This document shows positions 1 through 6,579 of a DNA stretch of 7,707 bases, piece by piece. The stretch is from assembly GCA_947488635.1 (NCBI GenBank), contig CANLAY010000042.1, forward strand, positions 1 through 7,707. Direction: 5' to 3'. The first letter of the stretch is position 1. Every line of letters starts with the position of its first letter. The translations under genes and the position numbers were made by a program. The DNA is from Candidatus Nanopelagicaceae bacterium. Its GTDB lineage: Bacteria; Actinomycetota; Actinomycetes; Nanopelagicales; Nanopelagicaceae. A model generated the notes under the pieces. The model was given only the letters and a program-made list of their open reading frames with translations, was not told the origin of the DNA and did no database searches.

Positions 1-884
1 GCAGTCATCGAGGTATCCCCTAGCGGCAAATCTAAGATCGCGCGCAAGTGTTGCTCAAACTGACTTGTAACCGACCCATCGATCGTCCAGTGACCCGAGT
101 TGTGTGGGCGCATTGCTAACTCATTGATAAACAACTGGTCGCCTTTAACAAGCATTTCAACCGCCATGACCCCGACTAATTTAATTTCAGCGGCGATACT
201 TAGCGATATTTGTTGTGCTTGTTGGCCAAGTGCTTCGGATAAATTGGGAGCCGGCGCAATCGTCATGGTGCAGATGCCATCACTTTGTACTGTTTGAGTA
301 GGCGCCCAGGTTGCGGCTTGTCCATGAGGTGAACGAGCCACCATTACGGAAATTTCAAAATCAAAATCAATTAATTCTTCAACCAGTAACTTAGGATTCT
401 CTAACAAGATCGCAGAAAGTTCGCTTTCGGTATTAACTTTCCACACACCACGGCCGTCATAGCCACCAGAGATTGACTTAGCGATGACTGGATATTCCAA
501 AACTTCATCTGCTTTGGTGACAACTTGCCATTTAGGGGCTAGATAATTTGCTAACTTTTCACGCATTGCAGCTTTATCTTGCGAGTAAATAAAACTCTCC
601 GAAGTTGGATAGAACTTAACGCCCTCATTTTCTAGAGCTCTAATGACTGAGATCGGAATAAGTTCATGCTCAAAAGTAAGTAAGTCACAATTCTTGGCAA
701 ATTCGCGAACCTGAACTAGATCGCGATAATCGCCAACTTCAAATGCAGCGACTTGCGCGCCAGAATCAGTTGCAGATTGTGCAAGTAAAACTAGATCGAT
801 TCCTAGCGCTGCTGCAGGTGCGGCACTCATTCGGCCAAGTTGGCCGGCACCGATTATGCCCACACGAGGAAAGGACGATTTCAC
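1..884 (-). CDS. purK: N5-carboxyaminoimidazole ribonucleotide synthase PurK, 3' end cut by window edge
   Basis: PurK is a cytoplasmic ATP-grasp enzyme of de novo purine synthesis. It uses ATP and bicarbonate to turn aminoimidazole ribonucleotide into N5-CAIR, which PurE then rearranges. The reverse strand reads open from a GTG at 884-882 for 294 codons to the window edge; the family is usually 360-390 residues, so roughly 70-90 C-terminal residues are missing. Visible motifs: the N-terminal nucleotide-fold motif GAGQLGRM (12-19), FEHE (71-74), the glycine-rich ATP-grasp loop GGYDGRG (140-146), and NELAMRPHNSGH (254-265), the family's metal/ATP site and signature, followed by SQFEQHLRAI. GTG is chosen because the next in-frame ATG (codon 19) lies inside the first motif. 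There is no clear Shine-Dalgarno; the start sits 4 bases after the birA stop, so translational coupling is likely. PurE would be expected just beyond the left edge, but this cannot be seen. Confidence 0.95.
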   Translation of the reverse strand, partial: MKSSFPRVGIIGAGQLGRMSAAPAAALGIDLVLLAQSATDSGAQVAAFEVGDYRDLVQVREFAKNCDLLTFEHELIPISVIRALENEGVKFYPTSESFIYSQDKAAMREKLANYLAPKWQVVTKADEVLEYPVIAKSISGGYDGRGVWKVNTESELSAILLENPKLLVEELIDFDFEISVMVARSPHGQAATWAPTQTVQSDGICTMTIAPAPNLSEALGQQAQQISLSIAAEIKLVGVMAVEMLVKGDQLFINELAMRPHNSGHWTIDGSVTSQFEQHLRAILDLPLGDTSMT

Positions 885-888
885 TTGC

Positions 889-1641
889 CTATCGTAGGTG
901 AATCACATCGCCTACGTTAACTCGAGCACCGCTGGCTAACTGCAGTTCGCCCACTTCATTGATTCCCATCGCGCGTGAGTTAAGAATTTCACCCGAAGGC
1001 AAGTGAACTTCAACCTCTTTGCCTAGAGTAGAACTAACATGGCGATATTGCTCTAAGGCGATGCTCGAGCCGCTCTCCCAGAGCCCGATGGTAAGGGCAA
1101 AGTTTTTTAAAATCTCAGGCAAAATAATGTTGCGATTTAATTCGGTGAAATTTTCTAGCGCTAATGATGTAGCTGTTGGCACAGGTAACTCAGATTTATT
1201 CATAGCCACATTTAGCCCAATACCAACTACGACTCCGTTATCTCTGGCTTCCACCAAAATGCCAGCAAGTTTCTTATCGCCGATAAGTAAATCATTCGGC
1301 CACTTTAAATTAGTCGCAACTTTTGCATCCAAACTCTTTAACGCATTTACTAAACTAAGCCCTGTTAGTAATGAAATTACACTCCACTCCAAGTTACTTC
1401 GCTTTGGTTCGAGGTAGATTGAAAAAAGAAGTGCACTAGATTCGGTTGCTTCGAAAGTGCGATCTAATCTGCCGCGGCCGCCGCTTTGATATTCGGTTAC
1501 ATAGACATCACCATGTTGCAGATTTTCTTTTCCGATAAGTTCGGTTTGGGTGGATGTAATGCTTTGAAAAACGCTTACCCGCCAGTAACTGCCGCGCAAT
1601 GTTGCGTTCATCGCACTCTCATTTAGTGCTTCTCGAACCAT
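889..1641 (-). CDS. birA: Biotin--[acetyl-CoA-carboxylase] ligase BirA, catalytic-only type
   Basis: BirA makes biotinyl-5'-AMP and transfers biotin to the lysine of a biotin carboxyl carrier domain, here presumably Lys536 of the nearby AccA. With the start chosen it has 250 residues. Visible: STQ near residues 30-32, the biotin/ATP loop GRGRLDR (55-61; the family usually has Gly where this has Asp60), the catalytic-lysine motif KWPNDL (Lys113), KLAGILVEA, GIGLNV, and a small C-terminal beta domain ending GDVIHLR. There is no N-terminal helix-turn-helix, so this is a ligase only (group I), not an E. coli-style bio operon repressor. The frame is open upstream to 1743, but that would overlap 72 bases of accD. 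ATG 1641 is chosen because GGAGG sits 5 bases before it; ATG 1653 is the alternative and would contain that Shine-Dalgarno. The gene is divergent from the carboxylase operon and probably cotranscribed with purK. Confidence 0.94.
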   Translation of the reverse strand: MVREALNESAMNATLRGSYWRVSVFQSITSTQTELIGKENLQHGDVYVTEYQSGGRGRLDRTFEATESSALLFSIYLEPKRSNLEWSVISLLTGLSLVNALKSLDAKVATNLKWPNDLLIGDKKLAGILVEARDNGVVVGIGLNVAMNKSELPVPTATSLALENFTELNRNIILPEILKNFALTIGLWESGSSIALEQYRHVSSTLGKEVEVHLPSGEILNSRAMGINEVGELQLASGARVNVGDVIHLR

Positions 1642-1646
1642 TTCGA

Positions 1647-1651
1647 CCTCC
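1647..1651 (-). promoter_or_regulatory. Shine-Dalgarno GGAGG that sets the birA start
   Basis: On the minus strand GGAGG is followed by the 5-base spacer TCGAA and then ATG at 1641-1639. This is the strongest ribosome binding site in the window and decides between the three in-frame ATGs (1689, 1653, 1641) in favour of the last. Confidence 0.7.
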
Positions 1652-1665
1652 ATAACTAGTAACGT

Positions 1666-1670
1666 AGGGG
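1666..1670 (+). promoter_or_regulatory. Purine-rich AGGGG one base before the accD start
   Basis: AGGGG ends one base before ATG 1672, which is closer than a normal Shine-Dalgarno spacing. An in-frame TAA at 1660-1662 rules out any start upstream, and the protein family signature begins within the first six residues, so ATG 1672 is secure even though this site is atypical. It may act weakly, or initiation may be close to leaderless. Confidence 0.35.
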
Positions 1671-1671
1671 C

Positions 1672-3243
1672 ATGAAGCCAGATCTGCATACTACTGCCGG
1701 AAAAATTGAAGATCTTCGCAATCGCCTTAACGAAGCGGTCCATGCTGGTTCAGAAAGTGCGATTGATAAGCAACATGCCAAAGGAAAGATGACTGCGCGC
1801 GAGCGCGTTGAAAAACTAGTAGACCCTGGTTCTTTTACTGAGTTCGATGAATTTGCTCGACACCGTTCAGTCAATTTCGGCATGGAGAAGAATCGTCCGT
1901 ACGGAGATGGCGTAATTATTGGTATCGCCACAATTGATGGTCGCAATATCGCTCTCTTCTCTCAAGATTTCACAGTTATGGGCGGAAGTCTCGGTGAAGT
2001 TATGGCCGAGAAGATCGTCAAGATTATGGAATACGCGCTTAAGAATGGCATGCCCTTAATCGGAATTAGTGATTCTGGTGGCGCTCGTATTCAAGAAGGA
2101 GTGTCGGCTCTCAGCGGATATGGCCGCATCTTTAGGTTAAATACTCGTTCATCTGGTGTGATTCCCCAGATTTCATTAATTCTTGGCCCCTGCGCAGGTG
2201 GCGCTGCTTATTCACCAGCGCTTACAGATTTTACCGTGATGGTTAATGAGACTTCACATATGTTTATTACCGGACCAGATGTCATTAAGACAGTAACTGG
2301 CGAAGAAGTTGGCATGGAAGAACTTGGTGGTGCTCATACACACAACACCAAGACTGGTAACTCACATTACTTAGCTCAAAATGAAGACGATGCGATCGAT
2401 TACGTCAAAGCGCTTCTTTCATATTTACCAAGTAACAACATGGATGGCGCTCCACATTTACCAGCTACTGAGAGCTTGGAAAAAAAGTTAACGGACAACG
2501 CACTAGATACTTTGATTCCAGATAGTCCTAATCAGCCTTACGACATGAAGGTCTTGATTCAGGCACTCCTTGATGAAGGTGAATTTCTCGAAGTGCATTC
2601 TCTATACGCGCCTAACATCGTGGTTGGCTTTGGTCGCATTGAAGGTGAGTCAGTTGGCATCATCGCTAATCAGCCGCAGCATTTAGCTGGCACGCTAGAT
2701 ATTAATTCCAGTGAAAAAGCGGCGCGCTTCTTACGTTTCTGCGATGCCTTTAATATTCCAATTCTTACCTTGGTTGATGTGCCTGGCTTCTTGCCCGGAA
2801 CTGAACAAGAGTGGGATGGCATACTCCGCCGCGGTGCTAAATTACTTTACGCCTACGCTGAAGCTTCGGTGCCGCTAGTTACTTTGATTACGCGTAAAGC
2901 CTATGGTGGCGCATTCATTGTGATGGGCTCAAAATATATTGGTGCCGATATCAATTTAGCTTGGCCAAGTGCTGAAATTGCAGTTATGGGCGCTCAGGGT
3001 GCGGTAAATATTCTCTACCGCAATGAGCTAAAAAATGCACCAGATCCAGAAAGCAAGCGTGCAGAATTAATTACTGAGTACAACGAAACTTTAGCTAATC
3101 CTTACTTAGCCGCTGAACGTGGATATGTCGATGCTGTTATCGAGCCAAACCAATCTCGTGAATACATCACTAAGGCATTTAAATCTCTGAAAACTAAGCG
3201 CGATGTACTACCGCCTCGCAAGCACGGAAACATTCCACTCTAA
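1672..3243 (+). CDS. accD: Acyl-CoA carboxylase beta (carboxyltransferase) subunit, AccD5/PccB type
   Basis: This subunit transfers the carboxyl group from carboxybiotin to acetyl-CoA or propionyl-CoA, giving malonyl- or methylmalonyl-CoA. At 523 residues it is full length for the actinobacterial PccB/AccD5 family. The N-terminal half holds HTTAGK (6-11), [21 protein letters not shown] (136-143) and the acyl-CoA site [11 protein letters not shown] (172-182). The C-terminal half holds [12 protein letters not shown] (369-380), RKAYGGAF (408-415) and MGAQGAVN. It ends with the family tail KHGNIPL. Ile416, just after GGAF, aligns by my reading with Asp422 of Streptomyces coelicolor PccB, a residue reported to control acetyl- versus propionyl-CoA choice; Ile suggests acetyl-CoA is accepted. 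That makes it possibly the housekeeping acetyl-CoA carboxylase as well as, or instead of, a propionyl-CoA carboxylase. It is the first gene of the plus-strand operon, and its stop overlaps the accE start by one base. The symbol accD is generic; pccB would be equally defensible. Confidence 0.96.
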   Translation: MKPDLHTTAGKIEDLRNRLNEAVHAGSESAIDKQHAKGKMTARERVEKLVDPGSFTEFDEFARHRSVNFGMEKNRPYGDGVIIGIATIDGRNIALFSQDFTVMGGSLGEVMAEKIVKIMEYALKNGMPLIGISDSGGARIQEGVSALSGYGRIFRLNTRSSGVIPQISLILGPCAGGAAYSPALTDFTVMVNETSHMFITGPDVIKTVTGEEVGMEELGGAHTHNTKTGNSHYLAQNEDDAIDYVKALLSYLPSNNMDGAPHLPATESLEKKLTDNALDTLIPDSPNQPYDMKVLIQALLDEGEFLEVHSLYAPNIVVGFGRIEGESVGIIANQPQHLAGTLDINSSEKAARFLRFCDAFNIPILTLVDVPGFLPGTEQEWDGILRRGAKLLYAYAEASVPLVTLITRKAYGGAFIVMGSKYIGADINLAWPSAEIAVMGAQGAVNILYRNELKNAPDPESKRAELITEYNETLANPYLAAERGYVDAVIEPNQSREYITKAFKSLKTKRDVLPPRKHGNIPL

Positions 3244-3440
3244 TGACTGCGCCAAAAACCACATTTAGCGTCACTGCTGGAAATCCTTCTGCCGATGAAC
3301 TTGTTGCAATCGAACTTGCCTTAGCAAATCACAAACGTGAAGAACTAAAACCAGTTGTTAAGCGAAGTGTCTGGGCGATGCCATTGATGCGCACGCAACT
3401 CCCGCAACAAATTAAGTTCGGTTCAGGACGTAATTTCTAA
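3243..3440 (+). CDS. accE: Acyl-CoA carboxylase epsilon subunit
   Basis: A 65-residue protein of the actinobacteria-specific epsilon family (PccE/AccE5-like), which binds the alpha and beta subunits of acyl-CoA carboxylase and stimulates activity. The family core is visible: AGNPSADELVAIELAL (13-28, matching the usual GNPT-x-EELAAL pattern), then a basic stretch and a conserved tryptophan (SVW, 42-44) with a short Pro/Arg-rich tail. The length matches the compact Streptomyces forms (about 65 residues) rather than the long mycobacterial AccE5. The start codon overlaps the accD stop (TAATG) and no separate Shine-Dalgarno is evident, so it is probably made by translational coupling. Position directly after accD is the classic arrangement and supports the call more than the weak sequence signal does. 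Confidence 0.88.
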   Translation: MTAPKTTFSVTAGNPSADELVAIELALANHKREELKPVVKRSVWAMPLMRTQLPQQIKFGSGRNF

Positions 3441-3441
3441 G

Positions 3442-4044
3442 ATGACTAGATTGATTTTAGCTTCAGCATCTACTTCACGCAGACGACTACTCGAGTCAGC
3501 TGGCTTGAAACCAGAGATCATGGTCAGCCATGTCGATGAAGAGACTGATTTTTTCAACGCTATGTCACCTGCCGATATGGTGATTGCCCTTGCAATCACT
3601 AAAGCACATACGGTTCGCGAACAGATTTCAGGGGATGCGGTAATTATTGCCTGTGATTCCACCTTTGAATTCGACGGAGTTTCACTCGGAAAACCAGGGA
3701 CTGCAGATGTAGCCACTGAACGAGCTAGTCGGGTGCGCGGTAATTCAGGCTTATTACATACTGGCCATTGCATTATTGATACCAGTAAAGACCGCGAGAT
3801 CTCAGATCGCGTAACTACTAAAGTTACTTTTTCGGATATGACCGATCTAGAAATTGCCGATTATGTTTCAACTGGTGAACCATTACATGTTGCAGGTGGC
3901 TTTACTCTCGATGGTTTTAGTTCGCCATTTATTCCAAGTATCGAAGGCGATTACACAAACGTAGTTGGTATCTCAATGCCATTCCTGCGTGCGGCAATGA
4001 CTGAACTTGGATACACCTGGCCGCAAGTTAAGGAGCTCGGATGA
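3442..4044 (+). CDS. maf: Maf family nucleoside triphosphate pyrophosphatase
   Basis: Maf proteins hydrolyse nucleoside triphosphates (dTTP, UTP and modified pyrimidine NTPs, depending on subfamily) to the monophosphate and pyrophosphate, and are linked to housecleaning and to division control. The 200-residue protein has the family's features in order: [12 protein letters not shown] (6-17), VDEE (31-34), Lys54, the catalytic aspartate region [10 protein letters not shown] (Asp72), LGKP (82-85), the [11 protein letters not shown] segment, and [15 protein letters not shown] followed by [13 protein letters not shown]. The ACDS form in place of GADT and the VAGGFTLDG block match the actinobacterial Maf type. 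It starts one base after the accE stop and its end overlaps accA by four bases. It sits between carboxylase subunits as it does in mycobacteria, so the arrangement is old, although no biochemical link is known to me. Exact substrate cannot be told from sequence. Confidence 0.93.
   Translation: MTRLILASASTSRRRLLESAGLKPEIMVSHVDEETDFFNAMSPADMVIALAITKAHTVREQISGDAVIIACDSTFEFDGVSLGKPGTADVATERASRVRGNSGLLHTGHCIIDTSKDREISDRVTTKVTFSDMTDLEIADYVSTGEPLHVAGGFTLDGFSSPFIPSIEGDYTNVVGISMPFLRAAMTELGYTWPQVKELG
4030..4035 (+). promoter_or_regulatory. Shine-Dalgarno AAGGAG for accA inside the maf 3' end
   Basis: AAGGAG lies 5 bases before ATG 4041, within the last codons of maf. It supports this start and suggests accA is initiated efficiently on its own, unlike its neighbours, which rely on stop-start overlaps with poor or badly spaced Shine-Dalgarno sites. 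Confidence 0.7.
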
Positions 4045-5759
4045 AACGTGTTCTAATTGCTAATCGCGGCGAGATTGCAGTTCGCGTTATTCGCGCATGT
4101 AGTGACCATGGCATTGAAAGTGTTGCGGTTTACTCCGAAACTGATCGTGATTCAATGCATGCGCAGATGGCAGATTCAGCATATTCATTAAGCGGCACGA
4201 CTGCAGCTCAGACATATTTAGATATTGAGAAGCTAATTGCCATCGCTAAGAAATCTGGAGCCGATTCAGTTCACCCTGGTTATGGCTTTCTCTCTGAAAA
4301 TGCTGACTTTGCGCAAGCAGTAATAGATGCTGGCTTAATTTGGATCGGTCCCCCACCGGCAGCGATTAGAGCACTTGGCGATAAAGTTTCAGCTCGTAAA
4401 ATTGCCGCCAAGGCTGGCGCACCACTTGTAGCCGGAACTGCTGATCCAGTTAATAACCACGATGAGATTATTGCTTTTGCTAAAGAACATGGCCTACCTG
4501 TGGCGATTAAAGCGGCGCATGGCGGTGGCGGTCGCGGACTAAAGATCGCTTTCACAATGGAAGAAATTCCCGAAGCTTTTGCATCAGCCGTTCGTGAAGC
4601 TATAGCTGGCTTTGGACGCGGTGAGTGCTTTGTTGAGCGTTACTTAGATAAACCGCGTCACGTTGAGACTCAAGTACTAGTAGATAAATTCGGCAATGCT
4701 GCAGTAATTAGTACGCGCGACTGCTCATTGCAACGCCGTCATCAAAAATTAGTTGAAGAGGCACCTGCGCCATTCTTAACTGATGCGCAAAATGAAGAGC
4801 TCTACCGCGCCTCTAAAGCCATTATGAAAGAAGCTGGTTACATCGGTGCCGGTACCTGCGAATTCTTAGTCGGTGTTGATGGCACGATCTCATTCCTAGA
4901 AGTAAACACCCGTTTGCAAGTTGAGCATCCGGTAACTGAAGAAGTAACTGGCATCGACTTAGTTCGTGAACAATTCCGCATCGCAATAGGCGAAGAACTT
5001 GGGTATACCGATCCAGTAATTCGTGGACACGCCATAGAATTCCGAATCAATGGTGAAGATCCAGGTCGTTCTTTCTTGCCCGCCCCTGGTCGGATCACCA
5101 AAATGTCACTTCCATCTGGCCCAGGTGTAAGAGTAGATACCGGTTTTCGAACTGGCGATGCCATCACTGGAAACTTTGATTCATTGCTCGCTAAATTAAT
5201 TGTCACTGGGGCAACACGTGAACAAGCAATTACTCGAGCTCGTCGCGCCATTGCTGAATTCACAATTGAAGGAATGGCAACTGCGCTTCCATTTCATCAA
5301 GCGATTTTGCAAGATCCCGCTTTCACCGATGAATTCAAGGTCTATACCAGCTACATCGAGAAAGAATTTAACAACCAGATTCCGGAGTTTAAAATCCTGC
5401 CACTAGAAGCACAGACCAAAGCAGCAGCTGATCATTTAGTCGCAGAAATTAATGGCAAGCGTTTTGAGATCTTGGTTCATGCACCAGAACCAGTTGTGAA
5501 GCGCCATCGTGCAAAAGATGCACTCGCTGGCGGTTCCGGCGGCGTGGGTTTAACTAGCCCAATGCAAGGTACGGTCGTAAAAGTTGCAGTAACCCAAGGC
5601 CAAAGCGTTGAAAAAGGCGATCTAGTAATCGTGCTTGAAGCCATGAAAATGGAGCAGCCACTAATGGCTCATCGCTCTGGTGTGATCTCTAACTTAACTG
5701 CGGTAATTGGCGAGAGCGTTACTAGCGGCACCGTGCTCTGTGACATTATTGAGGCATGA
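4041..5759 (+). CDS. accA: Acyl-CoA carboxylase alpha subunit (biotin carboxylase plus biotin carrier domain)
   Basis: This subunit carboxylates its own biotin with ATP and bicarbonate and presents it to AccD. It has 572 residues, close to Streptomyces AccA2 (about 590) and mycobacterial AccA3 (about 600). The biotin carboxylase part spans about 1-445: [18 protein letters not shown] at the start, [10 protein letters not shown], the ATP-grasp loop GGGGRG (161-166), [11 protein letters not shown], and the active-site block [12 protein letters not shown] (287-298) with Glu287, Asn289, Arg291 and Glu295 in place. A less conserved linker (about 445-510) follows. The biotinyl domain (about 510-570) carries EAMKMEQP, with Lys536 as the biotinylation site. 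A 4-base ATGA overlap links it to maf and another to the phosphorylase gene. It may be shared by more than one beta subunit, as AccA3 is. Actinobacterial nomenclature (accA, accA2, accA3, pccA) varies. Confidence 0.97.
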   Translation: MKRVLIANRGEIAVRVIRACSDHGIESVAVYSETDRDSMHAQMADSAYSLSGTTAAQTYLDIEKLIAIAKKSGADSVHPGYGFLSENADFAQAVIDAGLIWIGPPPAAIRALGDKVSARKIAAKAGAPLVAGTADPVNNHDEIIAFAKEHGLPVAIKAAHGGGGRGLKIAFTMEEIPEAFASAVREAIAGFGRGECFVERYLDKPRHVETQVLVDKFGNAAVISTRDCSLQRRHQKLVEEAPAPFLTDAQNEELYRASKAIMKEAGYIGAGTCEFLVGVDGTISFLEVNTRLQVEHPVTEEVTGIDLVREQFRIAIGEELGYTDPVIRGHAIEFRINGEDPGRSFLPAPGRITKMSLPSGPGVRVDTGFRTGDAITGNFDSLLAKLIVTGATREQAITRARRAIAEFTIEGMATALPFHQAILQDPAFTDEFKVYTSYIEKEFNNQIPEFKILPLEAQTKAAADHLVAEINGKRFEILVHAPEPVVKRHRAKDALAGGSGGVGLTSPMQGTVVKVAVTQGQSVEKGDLVIVLEAMKMEQPLMAHRSGVISNLTAVIGESVTSGTVLCDIIEA

Positions 5760-6565
5760 GCCAACCGCTAATTAACGCTGAATCTGCCGCTGCTGAAATC
5801 GCAAAACGGTCAGGTGTCCCCGCCCACGATGTCGCTTTAGTAATGGGCTCAGGTTGGGTTAGCGCAACCGATGCTTTGGGCACACCAAAGTTTGAATGCG
5901 ATGCGCACGAATTGCCAGGATTTTTAGCACCTGCAGTTGAAGGTCATTCTGGAAAAGTGCGTTCTTATGAAATTATTGAAAACGGCAAAACAGTTCGAGT
6001 TCTAGTTTTCCTTGGTCGCACCCACCTTTACGAAGGTAAGGGAATGGAACCAGTAGTCCATGGCGTTCGCACTGCAGTTAAAGCAGGTTGCAAAGTTGTC
6101 GTTCTAACCAACGCCTGCGGTGGCATTAATACCAACTATAAAGTTGGCCAACCAGTTTTGATTCGTGACCATATCTCACTAACAGCTGCTTCCCCACTTG
6201 AAGGTGCCAACTTTGTAGATTTAACAGATTTATATAGCAAGCGAATTCGTGCCATCGTTAAGGGCGAAGATGAATCTTTGGCTGAAGGTGTTTACGTGCA
6301 CTGGCGTGGCCCAACTTATGAAACACCAGCTGAGATTTTGATGATGCGCGGGATGGGCGCTGACTTAGTTGGTATGTCTACAGTGCCTGAAGCAATTGCC
6401 GCTCATGCCCTAGGCGCGGAAGTTCTTGGTATCTCATTAGTAACTAATGCTGCCGCAGGCGTGACTGGCGAGAAGTTAAACCATGAGGAAGTAATTGCAG
6501 CTGGTAAAGCAGCCGCAGATCGCATGGGTAAGTTATTGAAAAATGTTATTCCAAAGTTAGTTTAA
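5756..6565 (+). CDS. Purine nucleoside phosphorylase, trimeric type
   Basis: It cleaves purine (deoxy)nucleosides with phosphate to free base plus (deoxy)ribose-1-phosphate, in purine salvage. The 269 residues match the trimeric PNP family: MGSGW (30-34, phosphate loop), GHSGK (63-67), [16 protein letters not shown] (118-123), [10 protein letters not shown] (184-193), MSTVPEA (207-213) and TNAAAGV (230-236). Glu189 and Asn231 fall at the positions of human PNP Glu201 and Asn243, which read 6-oxopurines, so inosine and guanosine are the likely substrates. The segment VHW (181-183) just before RGPTYET differs from the usual VYAQFPGP-like sequence. The start overlaps the accA stop in an ATGA; a GAGG one base before ATG is too close for an ideal Shine-Dalgarno, so coupling is likely. 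Mycobacteria call the orthologue deoD, a name otherwise used for the hexameric enzyme, so no symbol is given; punA is also used. MTA phosphorylase is a related alternative but less likely. Confidence 0.93.
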   Translation: MSQPLINAESAAAEIAKRSGVPAHDVALVMGSGWVSATDALGTPKFECDAHELPGFLAPAVEGHSGKVRSYEIIENGKTVRVLVFLGRTHLYEGKGMEPVVHGVRTAVKAGCKVVVLTNACGGINTNYKVGQPVLIRDHISLTAASPLEGANFVDLTDLYSKRIRAIVKGEDESLAEGVYVHWRGPTYETPAEILMMRGMGADLVGMSTVPEAIAAHALGAEVLGISLVTNAAAGVTGEKLNHEEVIAAGKAAADRMGKLLKNVIPKLV

Positions 6566-6579
6566 GTTAATCTGCGAAC

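Larger units (their letters stand above)
1642..1671. promoter_or_regulatory. 30-base divergent promoter region between birA and accD
   Basis: The only non-coding DNA between two divergent transcription units. It contains a nearly symmetrical A/T-rich core, TAACTAGTAA (1653-1662), centred on the palindrome ACTAGT. Read either way the core gives weak -10-like hexamers (TAGTAA on plus, TAGTTA on minus). On the plus strand the -10-like element ends 9 bases before the accD ATG, which would give a nearly leaderless mRNA. I see no convincing -35 box at 16-18 bases in either direction, so the assignment is an inference. Promoters could instead lie inside the 5' ends of the opposite genes. Confidence 0.35.

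Noticed and set aside
100..297. Plus-strand open frame of 65 codons
   Set aside because: Antisense to the C-terminal part of PurK, including the region around NELAMRPHNSGH.
1019..1417. Plus-strand open frame of 132 codons
   Set aside because: It lies wholly inside birA in antisense, and the opposite frame carries all BirA motifs; no recognisable protein features.
1642..1743. Longer birA reading frame starting at 1743, 1689 or 1653
   Set aside because: The 1743 and 1689 starts overlap the start of accD on the other strand and add residues unlike the family; 1653 would place the GGAGG Shine-Dalgarno inside the gene. ATG 1641 with correct spacing fits best.
4280..5263. Minus-strand open frames at 4280-4555 and 4838-5263
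   Set aside because: Antisense to the conserved biotin carboxylase domain of accA; composition is Ser/Pro/Ala-rich as expected of a shadow frame.
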